Below, in pieces: positions 50,615-63,115 of a stretch of DNA of 64,000 nt (positions within the stretch are counted from its first letter, which is position 1; every line of letters begins with the position of its first letter). The stretch comes from Hippopus hippopus (lineage: Eukaryota; Mollusca; Bivalvia; Cardiida; Cardiidae). Under the pieces are notes generated by a model. That model was not told the DNA's origin. It did not search any database and worked only from the letters and a program-made list of their open reading frames with translations. A program made the translations under genes and the position numbers. The DNA is taken from NCBI GenBank assembly GCA_946811185.2, contig OX328108.1, positions 33,416,493 to 33,480,492 on the forward strand, written 5' to 3'.

Positions 50615-50845
50615 ACTAAAACAAGAGTGCCACTGTCACAAAATACGGTGCCGCATCGCAAAACCCTGACAATATGCAATAGATCACATGATGAGAAACA
50701 TTCTGTGAAAATTTCATCCAAATCTGTCAAGAAACGTGGGAGGAGTTGTGTTCACAAGAAATGGATGTACGTACGGACGGACAAAGGGACGGATGGACGT
50801 ATGGATGGAGAAGATGGCACCAATATACGTCGCCTCCAGCGGCTT
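50615..50845 (+). repeat. Dispersed ~220-bp repeat, copy 1
   Basis: Begins AACAAGAGTGCCACTGTCAC, contains ACCCTGACAATATGC, AACATTCTGTGAAAATTTCA and a GGACGGAC tract, and ends CGCCTCCAGCGGC. A copy at 56240-56465 is about 90% alike by eye. Confidence 0.8.
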
Positions 50846-50934
50846 ATAAAAATGTATTTGTATGTCAATAATACTTTAATGTACATAATGTATGGTAAAA
50901 CTATGTATGTATTGATTGAATGGTGTTTTCAAAA

Positions 50935-51010
50935 GTCATATCACGGCAACAGCTCACATAATTATTCATATTTTCCTGGTTTTCACCAGTACTAGGCTAG
51001 GGCTCTGAAG
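50935..51010. repeat. Truncated SINE tail
   Basis: TTTTCCTGGTTTTCACCAGTACTAGGCTAGGGC resembles the reversed body seen at 38690. Confidence 0.4.
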
Positions 51011-51174
51011 TGGTAAAACTATGTAAAAAAACTACAATCAGTGAAACTATGTAAAAGAATTATAAAAAGAAAAAGCATGATAATTTGAGGCCTCAGGATG
51101 ATTAAAAAAAAATCCTATCATTGTAATGTTTAGACAATCCATACAGTAATATATAAAAGATAGATTTAATTGCT

Positions 51175-51420
51175 TTGTTGGAAAGTAAATGCACTGTTAT
51201 TTGTAATCTGTCATTTGTTTATAAAGGAAAGCACCTAAAGGGTTTAGAAAGAATAAAGTGTTTAAAAATGCATTCTTATTTGCAATCTGTCATTTGTTTA
51301 TGAGGGAAAGCAGCTAGCCGGTTTAGAAAGAGTACAGTGCCTAAAAATTATTCTAATTTGCAATATGTCATTTGTTTATGAGGGAAAGCAGCTAGCAAGT
51401 TTAGAAAGAAAGAAGTGCTA
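51175..51420 (+). repeat. ~85-bp tandem repeat, three copies
   Basis: Each copy holds TGTCATTTGTTTAT(A/G)A(A/G)GGAAAGCA and GGTTTAGAAAGA. The last two copies agree best. Confidence 0.8.
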
Positions 51421-53062
51421 AAAAATACAAGGTGGCAGACTGGAGAAAACATCGGCTGCTACCAAATAAACATCGCTGGAACAAGAAAATTAGTTTCCAA
51501 TGAAATTCTGCCTTCACTCTGCATATCATGTCATGTCACATCATTAATGAGAGATGTCTGTGAAATATTTTCACTGTCGGACAAGGGGTTCAAGAAATAT
51601 TGTAGTACATGTTAGCTTTAAATACAAACTTTAGCTTGTGATACCCTGTTTTGCATGTAGTCACATCAAGGTAAACATGTATGAATTATCTTATAAATTA
51701 AAGGAACAAGTGACATGGAGCGCACAGAAAAATCACAGACAGACAGACAAATGTAAGAAGCATCTCAATTGGACTTTGAGAGCCTTCATGAAAAATGCTG
51801 GTTTCGGTATTTACCATTATGGCAATATCTCTAAGTGACAAATTTACCATTATGGCAATATCTCTAAGTGACAAACGGTTACAATTTGGACAGGTCTAAA
51901 ATTCCATCATTTTGTAAAGATTTAAACATTGACTTCATATAGCTTGACTCCAAGTAAATTATAAGTCAACATCTCACAATAAAAGCCTCTGATGGATTTG
52001 AACAAAGTGATAGTCTTAGATTTAATAAATTTTGGCAAAATGTCTAATTAAGATAGAACTGTATAAATGACACAAAAATAATCCAAAAATTAATTGCTCA
52101 GACTTTCTTACCTGAATGGGTAGTTTCCTTGCACTGTTCAGTATCCAGGAAATTAAGGTGGTGTTGTAGACATTGGTAGGTAAGAACTAAGCAAAATAAA
52201 CACTGGCTTTGGTTCAGGAAACATTTTCTTGTAACATAGACGAGGTACAACTTTAATTCTCCTATTTTTAAGTTATAGCTTGGGTCAATGTCAGCTAACC
52301 TAATTCTGATAGGGGTCAAGGTTTTTATGTATAAATCTTTAGGGGTGTTTAGATTCCCTTCATTGTAAGTCATGTTTGGACAATTGTAGGCAAGATATTA
52401 TTTTATGCAAGCTAATTACTGGTATGGGTCCAGACAAACATGCACCATAATGTACTTTTTTACTGGTATGGGTCCAGACACCATAATGAACTATGGTAGA
52501 ACTTGCTGTACTTCTGACAAACTTGGGCTAAGCTTTTTTGTCATATTGTTAAATGCTACATCAATGAACTTATTTATGCCTCTCAACAAGAAAAGGCAAT
52601 ATAAGTAGCTTTTATTGACTTTGCAAATTAAACACAGCTGCCCCTGAATAGATCGACAACTTTTCTAGCTTGCCTTGATCCGTCATTGGTGACAACATAA
52701 ACTCTTTATTTGTAGACTTTTGTCAACCTGAAATTTACCTGGATTTCAGCGAATACTAGGGTAGCTTGTATAAAGTATCTTGACTACAGTTATTCTAACT
52801 ATTGACTCATACTGGTGAGAATCTAACTCTTCCCAAAAATTCATGGATAGAAAAACAAAAACAAAAATACACTGCGGGTATGAATTCCTAATCAAATTTA
52901 TATTTCATGTATACTTACTAGTGCAGCAAATCACCAATTTGGCCAGGACAACTTGTCTGAGCAATTTATTTCAAAGACACTGTTTATTGCAATGAGGTTT
53001 TTCCCATATTTTTTAATGTTATCAACTTACCAATGTCATTTTCAGACTAAACTGAAATAGGT
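51421..53062. other. Non-coding DNA with two small duplications
   Basis: A 35-bp direct duplication (ATTTACCATTATGGCAATAT) at about 51808-51877, and a duplicated ACTGGTATGGGTCCAGACA at 52417 and 52462. No gene recognised. Confidence 0.5.
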
Positions 53063-53291
53063 TTAACTCTTTACCAAACAATCCCGACTTTTAACAACCC
53101 CGAGAAAGAAGTCATTTGAAAACATTGTAGGAAAAGGAGAAATTGCTGGTAACCAGCATTTTCTCCTTTTCCCACAATGTTTTCTACCCTTCCCAAGACA
53201 AATTTCAATTTTTGAGCTATACTCATTTTGTCGTCTGCAAATGCTTTCAATTTAGACTGGTCTACAACTTTGTCGATTGGTAAAGATTTAA
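53063..53291. mobile_element. TTAA foldback MITE, complete copy
   Basis: TTAA at both ends (53063-53066, 53288-53291). Hairpin at 53117-53183 with arms AAAACATTGT(A/G)GGAAAAGG / CCTTTTCCCACAATGTTTTC. 229 bp. Confidence 0.8.
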
Positions 53292-54289
53292 GTCATCAAA
53301 CTCTTGACGTCAATGCTGTTACTAAAGGAATGGAATCTAATCTATATAAGTTAAGCTTTACATAAGCTATGTATGTGAATGTCACATGTAAACAAGAGCC
53401 AGATGTCTTTCGTGTAGTTTTAGTTGCCATTATATTACAACTGTATTTCAGCTACATGTAGATATTAGCCAGAAATTTTTTGTGTAGTTTTAGTTATGTT
53501 ACAATTATAATTATAATTATCATTTCAACTAGAAACTTGTTTGCATAAATCTTCCATCAATATGATGATAAAGGATGATTGCATGTTATGTGAGACCTCT
53601 GCATGTCATCTGATTATGGTAGACATTTGTGTGAATTTTTTTTTTATGATTTGGTAAGCAGTTGAAGAGATTATGGAGGACAAACAAAAATTATGACACA
53701 TGGATTGACAGACAGACAGCGATATAGGCAAATTCAATGCGATCAACATGTCTTTCCAAAATAAATTTATGGGAGACATAGCCATGTACACCAACTTGTC
53801 ATTGGAACAAACGCCTTTGAAAACTTTTCTATACAATACTAGATCTACTATTTATCATGCTGTAGGCTCCATGGTTTCAGACATAAATAAAAAATAAATT
53901 TCTGAAACAGATTCCTACAGAACACAAAGTAAAACAGGTGACCCCTTTGCAGGCCCCTCTTTGACCCAGAAGCACATTTTGAACAACTTGGATTTAAATG
54001 AAATATTTTATAATGCTGAGACCAAATATCTGGCTCATGGCCCAATTGTTCAAGACAAGGAAAGTAAAAAAGAAAATGAAATTGTAACTCTGCAAAATAA
54101 CTGACCTATGTGCAGGACCTGTTTTGTTGATGTTTACTTTATTTATACAAGACCATGTGATGCTACATAATATCAACACACCGAGCCTAATGGCTTTAGA
54201 GGAGGTTTTCATTACTTGTATAATAACTATTTTTATTTTTTTGGAAATATGGTTACCTTGGGCATGGCAAACTTTTATAGCATATGACC
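53292..54289. other. Non-coding DNA
   Basis: A locally repeated phrase (GTGTAGTTTTAGTT) near 53413 and 53482. No gene recognised. Confidence 0.45.
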
Positions 54290-54712
54290 AATTTTAATAA
54301 CTTTAAGGACCATTCCTTGATGCAACATACAAAATTTCGGTGCTGTTGTCTGTGTGTTTCAAGATAGAAAAAAACAACCTCTGTGTACAACACCAAACCC
54401 TTGGAAAAGGGCCATCTTTGACCCAGGACTTAAACCTTATCTAAGAATCTTCTTTTGATACTACCGGTACTCACATAAATGTAAGACTTAAGGCCAAAAA
54501 TCGTCACGGTTTCAGCCAAGAAGATTTAAATAAAACCTTTAGAACTCTATATAGATCAACAGACCTTGGGAACAAAGCCATCTTTGACACTATGTGCAGG
54601 ACTTGAACAACTAATATAATTATGGTAACCTTTCAGACTTTTTCTAATCCAAAGCCCTTAAGACAACAAAATAAGTGTAGCTAAAATGTTGGAGATTGTC
54701 TTTGAAAGGGTA

Positions 54713-54855
54713 AAAAACATTGTTGGAAAAAAGAAAATGCTGGTCACCACATTTTCTCCTAGTTACTAGCAATGCCTTCCTTCCCCAACAATGTTTTCAA
54801 AAGAGCCTTTTTCCTCAAGGTCACTAAATTCAGGATTGTGTGGTACAGGGTAAAG
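54713..54855. repeat. TTAA foldback MITE, decayed copy
   Basis: AAAACATTGTTGGAAAAAAG faces CCCCAACAATGTTTTC. The centre is enlarged by about 20 bp. Confidence 0.6.
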
Positions 54856-55201
54856 ACTCCAAGTCGCCATAGTTTCAGCCAAGATTTAAGATTAAAACAT
54901 ACAGAATGCCATGTTATACATTAAGCCCCCTTCTTCCATGACATGACATTTTATTAGATATAAATAAATAATGATTGTCTAATGCTTATGATAAACAATA
55001 TAAATATGAAGTATCATAAAATTCTGTCTAGTAGTAATTGGAGCATAATGGAAATGTACATCAAGCCCACTTTTTCCATGACAGGGCATTAGATAAAAAA
55101 AAATCCATGACAGCAAACTATGATAAAGATCTCATAAATCTTGTTTCATTAATTTTCGTCACTGGTTATAGAAGATATCTGTCAGGATGGATGGACGTTA
55201 A

Positions 55202-55500
55202 CTGATTGATTGTATGGTATTAAATGCAGTTTTCATCATTATTTCAGTTATATAGCTGCTGCCAAGCACCTATCCATGCTTTCCTGGAGTTTCTTTTTAC
55301 CAGTACTCTGCACAATACTTTTCCAAGCCACTGGCTGCTTTCCAACATAACCATTATTGAAACAATGATAAGTGGTGAATGAGGAATGAATCTGTCGCAA
55401 TGACTATCATCAATCCTTGGAAAAAAATTGGCAGAGCTGGGGATCGAACCAGCGACCCAGATTCCCATATGCTACCGACTGTGCAAACAGGGCTCAGCGG
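55202..55500 (-). mobile_element. tRNA-derived SINE, family A
   Basis: Minus-strand head CAGTCGGTAGCATATGGG and GCTGGTTCGATCCCC near 55440-55500, tail TGATTGATTG at 55203. It matches the SINE at 7845-8165. Confidence 0.85.
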
Positions 55501-56239
55501 ATATATGGACAGATAGACAATGCAAAAACTATTTAAAACTTACAGAACTACATGTACATGCACAATGACAGACATTTCAAACAGGGCCATATTTGACCAA
55601 GGATGCAGGACTTGAACAACTTTTAGATGAATACTGATCTTTTGATGCTATACACTAGATATTCAGGCTTTGGCCTAACATCTCCATAGTTTCAGCAAAG
55701 AAGATTGGAAAAAAAAAAAAACCATTTAGAACTACATGTACAACAATAGACCTCCAGAACAGGGCCATTTTTGACATTCGGTGCAGGACTTGAACAACTT
55801 AGATGAATAATTAATTTTTGATGCTACGTACTTAATATTCAGAGCTTTTCCCCAAACATCTCCATAGTTTCAGCCAAAAAGTTTTTAAAAAAGACAAAAA
55901 ATATATAAACCCAAGTACAACAATAGACCTTAGGAACGGGACCATCTTTGACCTCACGTGCAGGACTTGAACAACTTTGATGAATAAGTATCTTTTGATG
56001 CTAGATACTTAATATTCAGTCTTTGGCCTAACATTTCCACAGTTTCAGCCAAAAAGATTAATAAATAATGATAGAACCTCCAACGTACATGTACAAAAAC
56101 AGACCTTGGGGACAGGGCAATCTTTGACCCCATGTGAGGGACTTGAACAAGTTTGAAAATAATTATCTTTTTATTTTATATACTAGATATTCAGACTCTT
56201 AGGCCTAATATCTCCATAGTTTCAGCCAAAAACATTAAA

Positions 56240-56465
56240 AACAAGAGTGCCATTGTCACAATATACACCGCAGCATCGCAAAACCCTGACAATATGCTAT
56301 AGGTCACATGATGAGCAACATTCTATGAAAATTTCATCCAAATCCGTCAAGAAATGTTGGAGGAGTTGCGTTCAAAAGAAATAGACGTATGTACGGACGG
56401 ACGAAGGGACAGACAGACGGAGAAGATGACACCAATATACGTCCCCTCCAGCGGCGTATAAAAAA
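56240..56465 (+). repeat. Dispersed ~220-bp repeat, copy 2
   Basis: Same family and orientation as 50615-50845, inserted in the ~170-bp array. The adjacent array resumes at about 56470. Confidence 0.8.
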
Positions 56466-57404
56466 AAACCTCATAGAACCCAAAGTACAACAACAGACAT
56501 TGGAAAAAACAGGGCAATCTTTGACCTCATTTGCAGAACTTGAACAACTTAGATTAATAATTATCTTTTTATTTTATATACTAGATATTCAGACTGTTAG
56601 GTCTATAATCTCAATAGTGTCAGCCAAATAGATTTTAAAAATTATAGAACCTCAAGTACAACAACAGACCATGAGAACAGGGCCATCTTTGACCCCATGT
56701 GCAGGACTTGAACAACTTCTATGAATAATTATGTTCTGATGCTAAAAACTTATTATTTAGACTCTTTGGCCTAACATCTTCATAGTTTTGGCCAAAATAT
56801 TTTTTAAAAAACTTACAGAACAACAACAGACAACAGAACTTGGGAACAGGGCCATCTTTGACCCCATGTGTAGGATTTAAACATCTAAGGTAAAGATTGA
56901 TTATATCTTGCTTCATACTTACCCAACATCTCCATAGGTTCAGCCACAAAGATTTAAAAAAAAACAACTATAGAACCCCATGTAAATGTACAACAGACCT
57001 TGGGAACAGGCCATCTTTGACCCTATGTGCAGGACTTCAACAACTAAGCTAAAGAATGCTCTTTTAATGCTATGTACTAAACATTTAAACTTTCGGCTTA
57101 AACTCTCCATAGAAGATTAAATAAAAAACTATACAACTCGATGTACTACAACAGACCCTTGGTACAGGGCCAATTTTGACCCCTATGGCAGAATTTGAAG
57201 AAACTTATTTTAAGAATCTAGGCTCACCATTTCAGATGAGAAGAACAGAACAAAAAATTGTTTAGGAAATCTTTAGTTAAAGGGCATACCATCTTAGATT
57301 TCTTGGTTCCAGTCAAGAAGATTGAAAAACAAAAGGAAAAAATTACAACACTATACAAATGTGACAATCAGGCAGAATTATTTCTCCAAAGAGCACAGTT
57401 TAAA

Positions 57405-57625
57405 ACAACCGTAACTCTTAAACAAATGACAAAATTTTAGACTAGTCAAAACTGAAAGCATTATGCTGACAACACAAAGTGACTCAAAAAGTAAAATTTG
57501 TTTTAAGAAGGATAGCAGACATTGTGGAAAAGGAGAAAATGCTCTCCTTTTCCTACAATATTTTCAAAAGACTTCTTTCCCAGGGTTGTTATAAGTGTGG
57601 ACTGTGTGGTAAAGGGTTCATGCTT
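57405..57625. repeat. TTAA foldback MITE, shortened copy
   Basis: Outer text GTAACTCTTAAACAAATGACAAAATTTTAG and GACTGTGTGGTAAAGGG surrounds a hairpin lacking its innermost part (GGAGAAAATGCTCTCCTTTTCC) at about 57530-57560. Confidence 0.65.
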
Positions 57626-57689
57626 CATACCAAGCATCTATGCTCTAGGTTCATAAGTTCTAGACAATAATTATTCTTTTGAAAAATGC

Positions 57690-60600
57690 TAAAAATACCC
57701 TCATACATATGTTACTTCAAACACAAATATATTGGTTCCGGACAATATCCTATTAAAAAAATCCTAAAAATACCCTCATTCATACGCTACTTCAAACACA
57801 GATACATTGGTTCTGGGCAATATCTTATTAAAAAATCCTAAAGATACCCTCATTCATGCTACTTCAAATAAAGATACATCAATATGGACAATATTCCATT
57901 AAAAAATCCTACAAATACCCTCATTCATATGCTATTTCATAGGTTCCGGACAATAATCTAATAAAAAATCCTAAAGATACCCTCATTCATAGACTACTTC
58001 AAACACAGATACATTGGTTCTGGATAATAATCTAATAAAAAATCCTAAAAATACCCTCATTCATACACTACATCAAACACAGATATATTCGTTCTTGACA
58101 ACATTTCTTATATCCTAAAAAACTCTCATTCATGCTACTTTAAATACAGATACATCAGTCTAGACAGTATTCTATTAAAAAATCCTAAAAATACCCCCAT
58201 TCATGTTACTTCAAATACAAATACATTGGTTCCGGACAACATTCCATCAAAAAATCCTACAAAACCTCATTCATGTTACTTTAAATACAGATATATCAGT
58301 TACCGACAGTATTCTATTAAAAAATAAAAAAAAAAATAAAATACTCATTAATGTTACTTCAAACACAGATACATTGGTTCCAGACAATATTCCATTTAAA
58401 AATCCTAAAAGTCCCTCATTCATGTCATTTTAAATACAGATAAATCGGTTCAGGACAATATACTATTAAAAACTCCTAAAAATACCCTGATTCATGTTAC
58501 TTCAAACACAGACACATCGCTTCAGGACAGGGCTCTTTTAAAAAGTCCTAAAATTACCCCCATTCATGCGCTACTTCAAATGCAGATACTTCGGTTCCAG
58601 ACACTGTTCTAATAAAAAGTCCTAAAAGTACCCTCATTTGTATGTTACTTCAAACACAGATACATCGGTTCTGAACAGTGTTCTATTACACAGTCCTAAA
58701 ATTCCCCCATTCATGCCCCACTTAAAATGCAAATACATCAGTTCCAGACACTGTTCTAAGAAAAAATCCTAACAGTACATTCATATGTCACCGCAAATAC
58801 TGCTACATAGGTTCCAGACAGTATTCTAGTAAGAAAATCCTAAAAATACCCTCATTTATATGCTACTTCGAACAGTGGTACATCCATTACAGATGATATT
58901 CTGTTGAAAAATCCGAAAATTACCCTCATTTATACGCCATCTAACACAGATACATTGTTTCTGGACAGTATTCTATTAACAAATCCTAAAAAATCCCTCA
59001 CTCATACGCTACTTCCAACAGATACATAGGTTGCGAACAGTATTCCACTGAGAAAACAAAAATTACCCTCATTCATATGTTATTTCAAACACAGATACAT
59101 CGGTTCTGGACAGTATTCTAATAAAAAACCCCTAAAAATACGCTTATTTATACACTACTTCAAACAATGATACATGGGTTTTGACAATTTTCCATTGAAA
59201 AAACCCTAAAAATACCCTATTTTATATGCTACTCCCAACACAGATACAATGGGTCTGGACAGTATTTTAAAAACTCTAAAAATACCCTCATTCATATGTT
59301 ACTTGCAGCATAGATACATCGGTTCTGGACAGTATTCAATTAAAAATTCCTAAAAATACCCTCATTCATATATTACTTCAAACACTGATACATCAGTTCC
59401 CGATAGCATTAAAAAAAAAATCCAAAAAATACCCTCATTCATATGCTACTTCAAACAGTGACACATTGGTTCCGGAAAACATTCTATTGAAAATCTGAAA
59501 ATTACCCTCCATTATACACTACTTCAAACACATATACACCTGTTCTGGACTGTGTTTTATTTAAAAAATCCTAAAAATACCCTCATTCATATGTTACTTC
59601 CAACACAGATACATCGGTTCTGGACAGTATTCTATTAAAAAAATCCTAAAAATACCCTCATTCATATGTTACTTCCAACACAGATACATCGGTTCCAGAC
59701 AGTATTCCACTAAAAAATCCTAAGAATTCCCTCATTCATGTTACTTCCAATACAGATACATCGGTTCTAGACAGTATTCCACTGAAAAATCCTAAAAATA
59801 CCCTCATTTATATGTTACTTCAAACGCTGATACATTGGTTCCAGACAGTATTCTAATAAAAATAAAAAAAAACTACTCTCATTCATATGTTACTTCCAAC
59901 ACAGATACATCGGTTCAGACAGTATTCTATAAAAAATCCTAAAAATACTCTTAATATACGCTACTTCTAATACAGATACGTCAGTACCAGACAGAATTCT
60001 TTTAAAAAATCCTAAAATTACCCTCATTCATATGTTACTTCCAACACAGATACTTCTGTTCTAAACAGTATTCTATTAAAAAAATCCTAAAAATTACCTC
60101 ATTCATACGTTACTTCCAACACATGATACATCGGTTCCAGACAGTATTCCACTAAAAAATCCTGAAAATTCCTTCAGTCATAATTATGTTACTTCCAACA
60201 CAGATACATCGGTTCTAGACAGCATTCCACTGAAAAATCCTAAGAATACTCTCAATTATATGTTACTTCAAAGACTGATACATCGGCTCCAGACAGTATT
60301 CTAATTAAAAAAAAAAAAACTAAAATACCCTCATTCATACCCTCCTACAAACAGTGATACATTGGTTCCAGACAATATTCTATTGAAAAATCCTAAAAAT
60401 ACCCTCTTTCATATGCTATTTCCAACAAAGATACATTGGTTCCGGACAGTATATAATTAAAAAATCCTAAAAATACCCTCATTCATGCGCTATTTCCAAC
60501 ACAGATACATCGATTCTGGACAGTATTCCATTAAAAAATCCTGAAAATACCCTCATTCATATGATGCTTCAATCACTGATACATAGGTTTTGGACAGTAT

Positions 60601-60950
60601 TCTTATAAAACATTCTAAAAGTACCCCATTCATATGCTACTTCAAACACATATACATCGGTTCCAGACAGTATTCCATTAAAAAATCCTAAAAATACCCT
60701 CATTCATTATGTTTCTTCAAACACTGATATTTCGTTTCTGGACAGTTTTCTTATAAAAAATCCTAAAAATACCCTCATTCATACACTACTTCAAACAGTG
60801 GTACATTGGTTGAGAACAATATTCTATTGAAAAATCAGAAAATTACTCTCAATAATATGCTACTTCAAACAGTGGTACATCGGTTCCGAACAATATTCTA
60901 TTGAAAAATCAAAGAATTACCCTCAATAATAGGTTACTTCAAATACATAT
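57690..60950. repeat. Satellite of ~75-bp units, about 44 copies
   Basis: The unit reads roughly TCCTAAAAATACCCTCATTC, then ATATGTTACTTC(A/C)AACACAG, then ATACATCGGTTCTGGACAGT and ATTCTATTAAAAAA. Copies vary by up to about 20%, with local runs of near-identical neighbours (59560-59700). It is continuous, not interspersed with unique spacers. Confidence 0.92.
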
Positions 60951-62889
60951 ATACATGTTGCAATATACAGGTCAAATTCCTTATAAAAGGTGCAATAGTG
61001 GTGTTATAATTCTTCAGGGAATTCCCTAAACAATCAGAAATTGTTTTGTTTTTGTAAGAAAAAAATAGATTTGGTGTCCAACATTGTTTATATGTATTAT
61101 TTTTCATATGACAGTCTGAAAGGAAAATACTATCAATGCCAAAATTAGGCAGGATTACACAAATGAAATGCCACCAAAGACTTTTTCACACTTATTTGGT
61201 TACTTTTTTACCTTTGAAAGTTGATCAAGTTTATACTTTAATAAATAAATCTTTTTCATGGTTTGGCAAGATGATGAATTCACAGAATTATAATCTGCCT
61301 TACAAGTAATACTGTACTCAGCAAAATGGAAAGAACTTTTAGATAAAAATATTGAACAGCAGTGTCCTTGAATAATAATATTAGGACTATTTTATGTCCA
61401 CCTAAATTGTGTGAGCTTAGAAATTTGATTGACTGTGCAGTAGGTTCAGATCCAGTTAGGAAAAAGGCAGGAAGGGGGGGGGGGGAAGAACGGCAACAAA
61501 ATGAAGAATAAGCAGTGTCTTTTTTTTCTATTTCAGGTGAGTTCTAGAGCAAACTTGTAACTTTCATTTAACAGCAAAGTGGACATCAAACTGAAATATA
61601 TATCCACTGAAGTTAACTAGTTAAGAGGATAAATATTGTGGAACCTTACTTTGCTATTGAGCCACCTGCCTTGTCATAACCCAAGAATCACCTTTAACCC
61701 CGCATTCCAGAACTCCACATCAAAAGCGAAAGAGGAGTCACACTTATATCAAAATAATCTGGGTATAATTTCTCAAAACATGTTTTGGAATCAAATAAAA
61801 GTCGATTCTAATCCCTGCAAGTTTCAAAGCAATGGGACAAAAAATGTCAACTTTGTTGAGTAAACAAGAAAAAGTCGGCAGCTTTTCCTAAACTGATCAT
61901 TGGACTTTTCTCCATTTTCAATCAGGTTCAACTCTGTGATGGTACAAATAATCAGTGCAAATTTCAAGAGAATTGGACAAAAGATGCATATTCAAGTATG
62001 TACACAAGAACTGCAAATTTTTAACTTTACATAACTTTTCCCCATCAAATCATGAGTTTTTCTTCAAATTCAATAGGATAAAAGCTATTCATGATAAAAA
62101 GAAACTGCACAAAGTTTAGGAAAACTGGACCTAAAATGTGGATGTTCCCGTGTAAATAAGAAAAAAAAAAATAGAACAGAAAGACAGATGGGCAGCCAAC
62201 CAAAATCACAATATGGCATGTGCTCTTTAAACAGAAGGCCAGTAAAGCTATGACTATGAAACTCCTTGCAAAAGATGGGACAGAAAAGGAATCCATGTAA
62301 AACAATTCAACCAGGGACAAGGAGTTCACATTGACCTTTAAAGCCCTTGCTGTGACCTTAACCTTGTATGTAGTGGTATGTGAATCCTCAATCCTGCATG
62401 CTGGCTTATTAAGGCTGATATTTAAGTGACATATAAGCAAAATTTAGATAATCAACTCAGGGCTTTGGAGCATGCACACAAAAATAAGACAGGTGCCCTG
62501 ACAGATAGACAACTCTACCGAAAAGAACTGGTGGAGAAGGGTGATGCTCCATATCGGTCTCCTCTGTTTCTGGGGACTCTCACCACCCATATGCCACAGA
62601 GGCGAAGGCAGCCACCTATTTCTAAGGCCCCGAGTGGCGGGGGCCCAGCATGGAAACAAACTTAGAAACTATAAAATTCAAGGGCCACAAATGAGAAAAA
62701 ATGATCAAACGAAAACATTGTCAATGTCATCCTTCCCACAGACTTCTTTTTAAAATTCCAAAAAGCTCTGAAATGAAATTAGAAATTAAACTATGACAAC
62801 GAAAACTTTTATGTCATGCATTTTTGGTAATTTAACTGAAAATAATGGCTGATTATATGCAATGCTAATTCATGGTTACAACCGGTCAA
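60951..62889. other. AT-rich non-coding DNA
   Basis: A G run at 61472-61485. A GC-richer block at 62500-62660 has opposed open frames (62426-62753) but no domain I recognise; it could be a fragment of a dispersed repeat. No gene is called. Confidence 0.45.
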
Positions 62890-63115
62890 ACATAGCACTA
62901 CCTACTTACATACTACCCATCCAAACCCACCCATTCCCACCGCTACCCAAGAAGCACCCCACCCCAAACCCACCCCCTTCCCGCCACAAATCCTCCAACC
63001 CCCAACCTTCCCCAAACCCACCTTCCCCCTCCCTACCAAAACCCAACACACAACCAATACCCAACCCACAATCCAAAATACTTCCTCCCATTCCAAATCC
63101 AACACAACTTTAACC
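62890..63115. repeat. C-rich low-complexity tract
   Basis: Strongly strand-biased CCCA/CCCAAC sequence, almost free of G over 200 bp. The proline-rich and glycine/valine-rich frames on the two strands arise from this bias. Confidence 0.75.

Larger units (their letters stand above)
54290..57260 (+). repeat. ~170-bp tandem array interrupted by other repeats
   Basis: Units share CAGACCTTGGGAACAGGGCC, ATGTGCAGGACTTGAACAAC and CATCTCCATAGTTTCAGCCA. About 12 units are readable. Interruptions: a TTAA MITE core (54713-54850), a family A SINE (55202-55500) and the dispersed repeat at 56240-56465. Confidence 0.8.

Noticed and set aside
57690..60950. Regular repeats resembling a CRISPR array
   Set aside because: Units are contiguous and diverged, without unique spacers of constant length, in a eukaryotic context.
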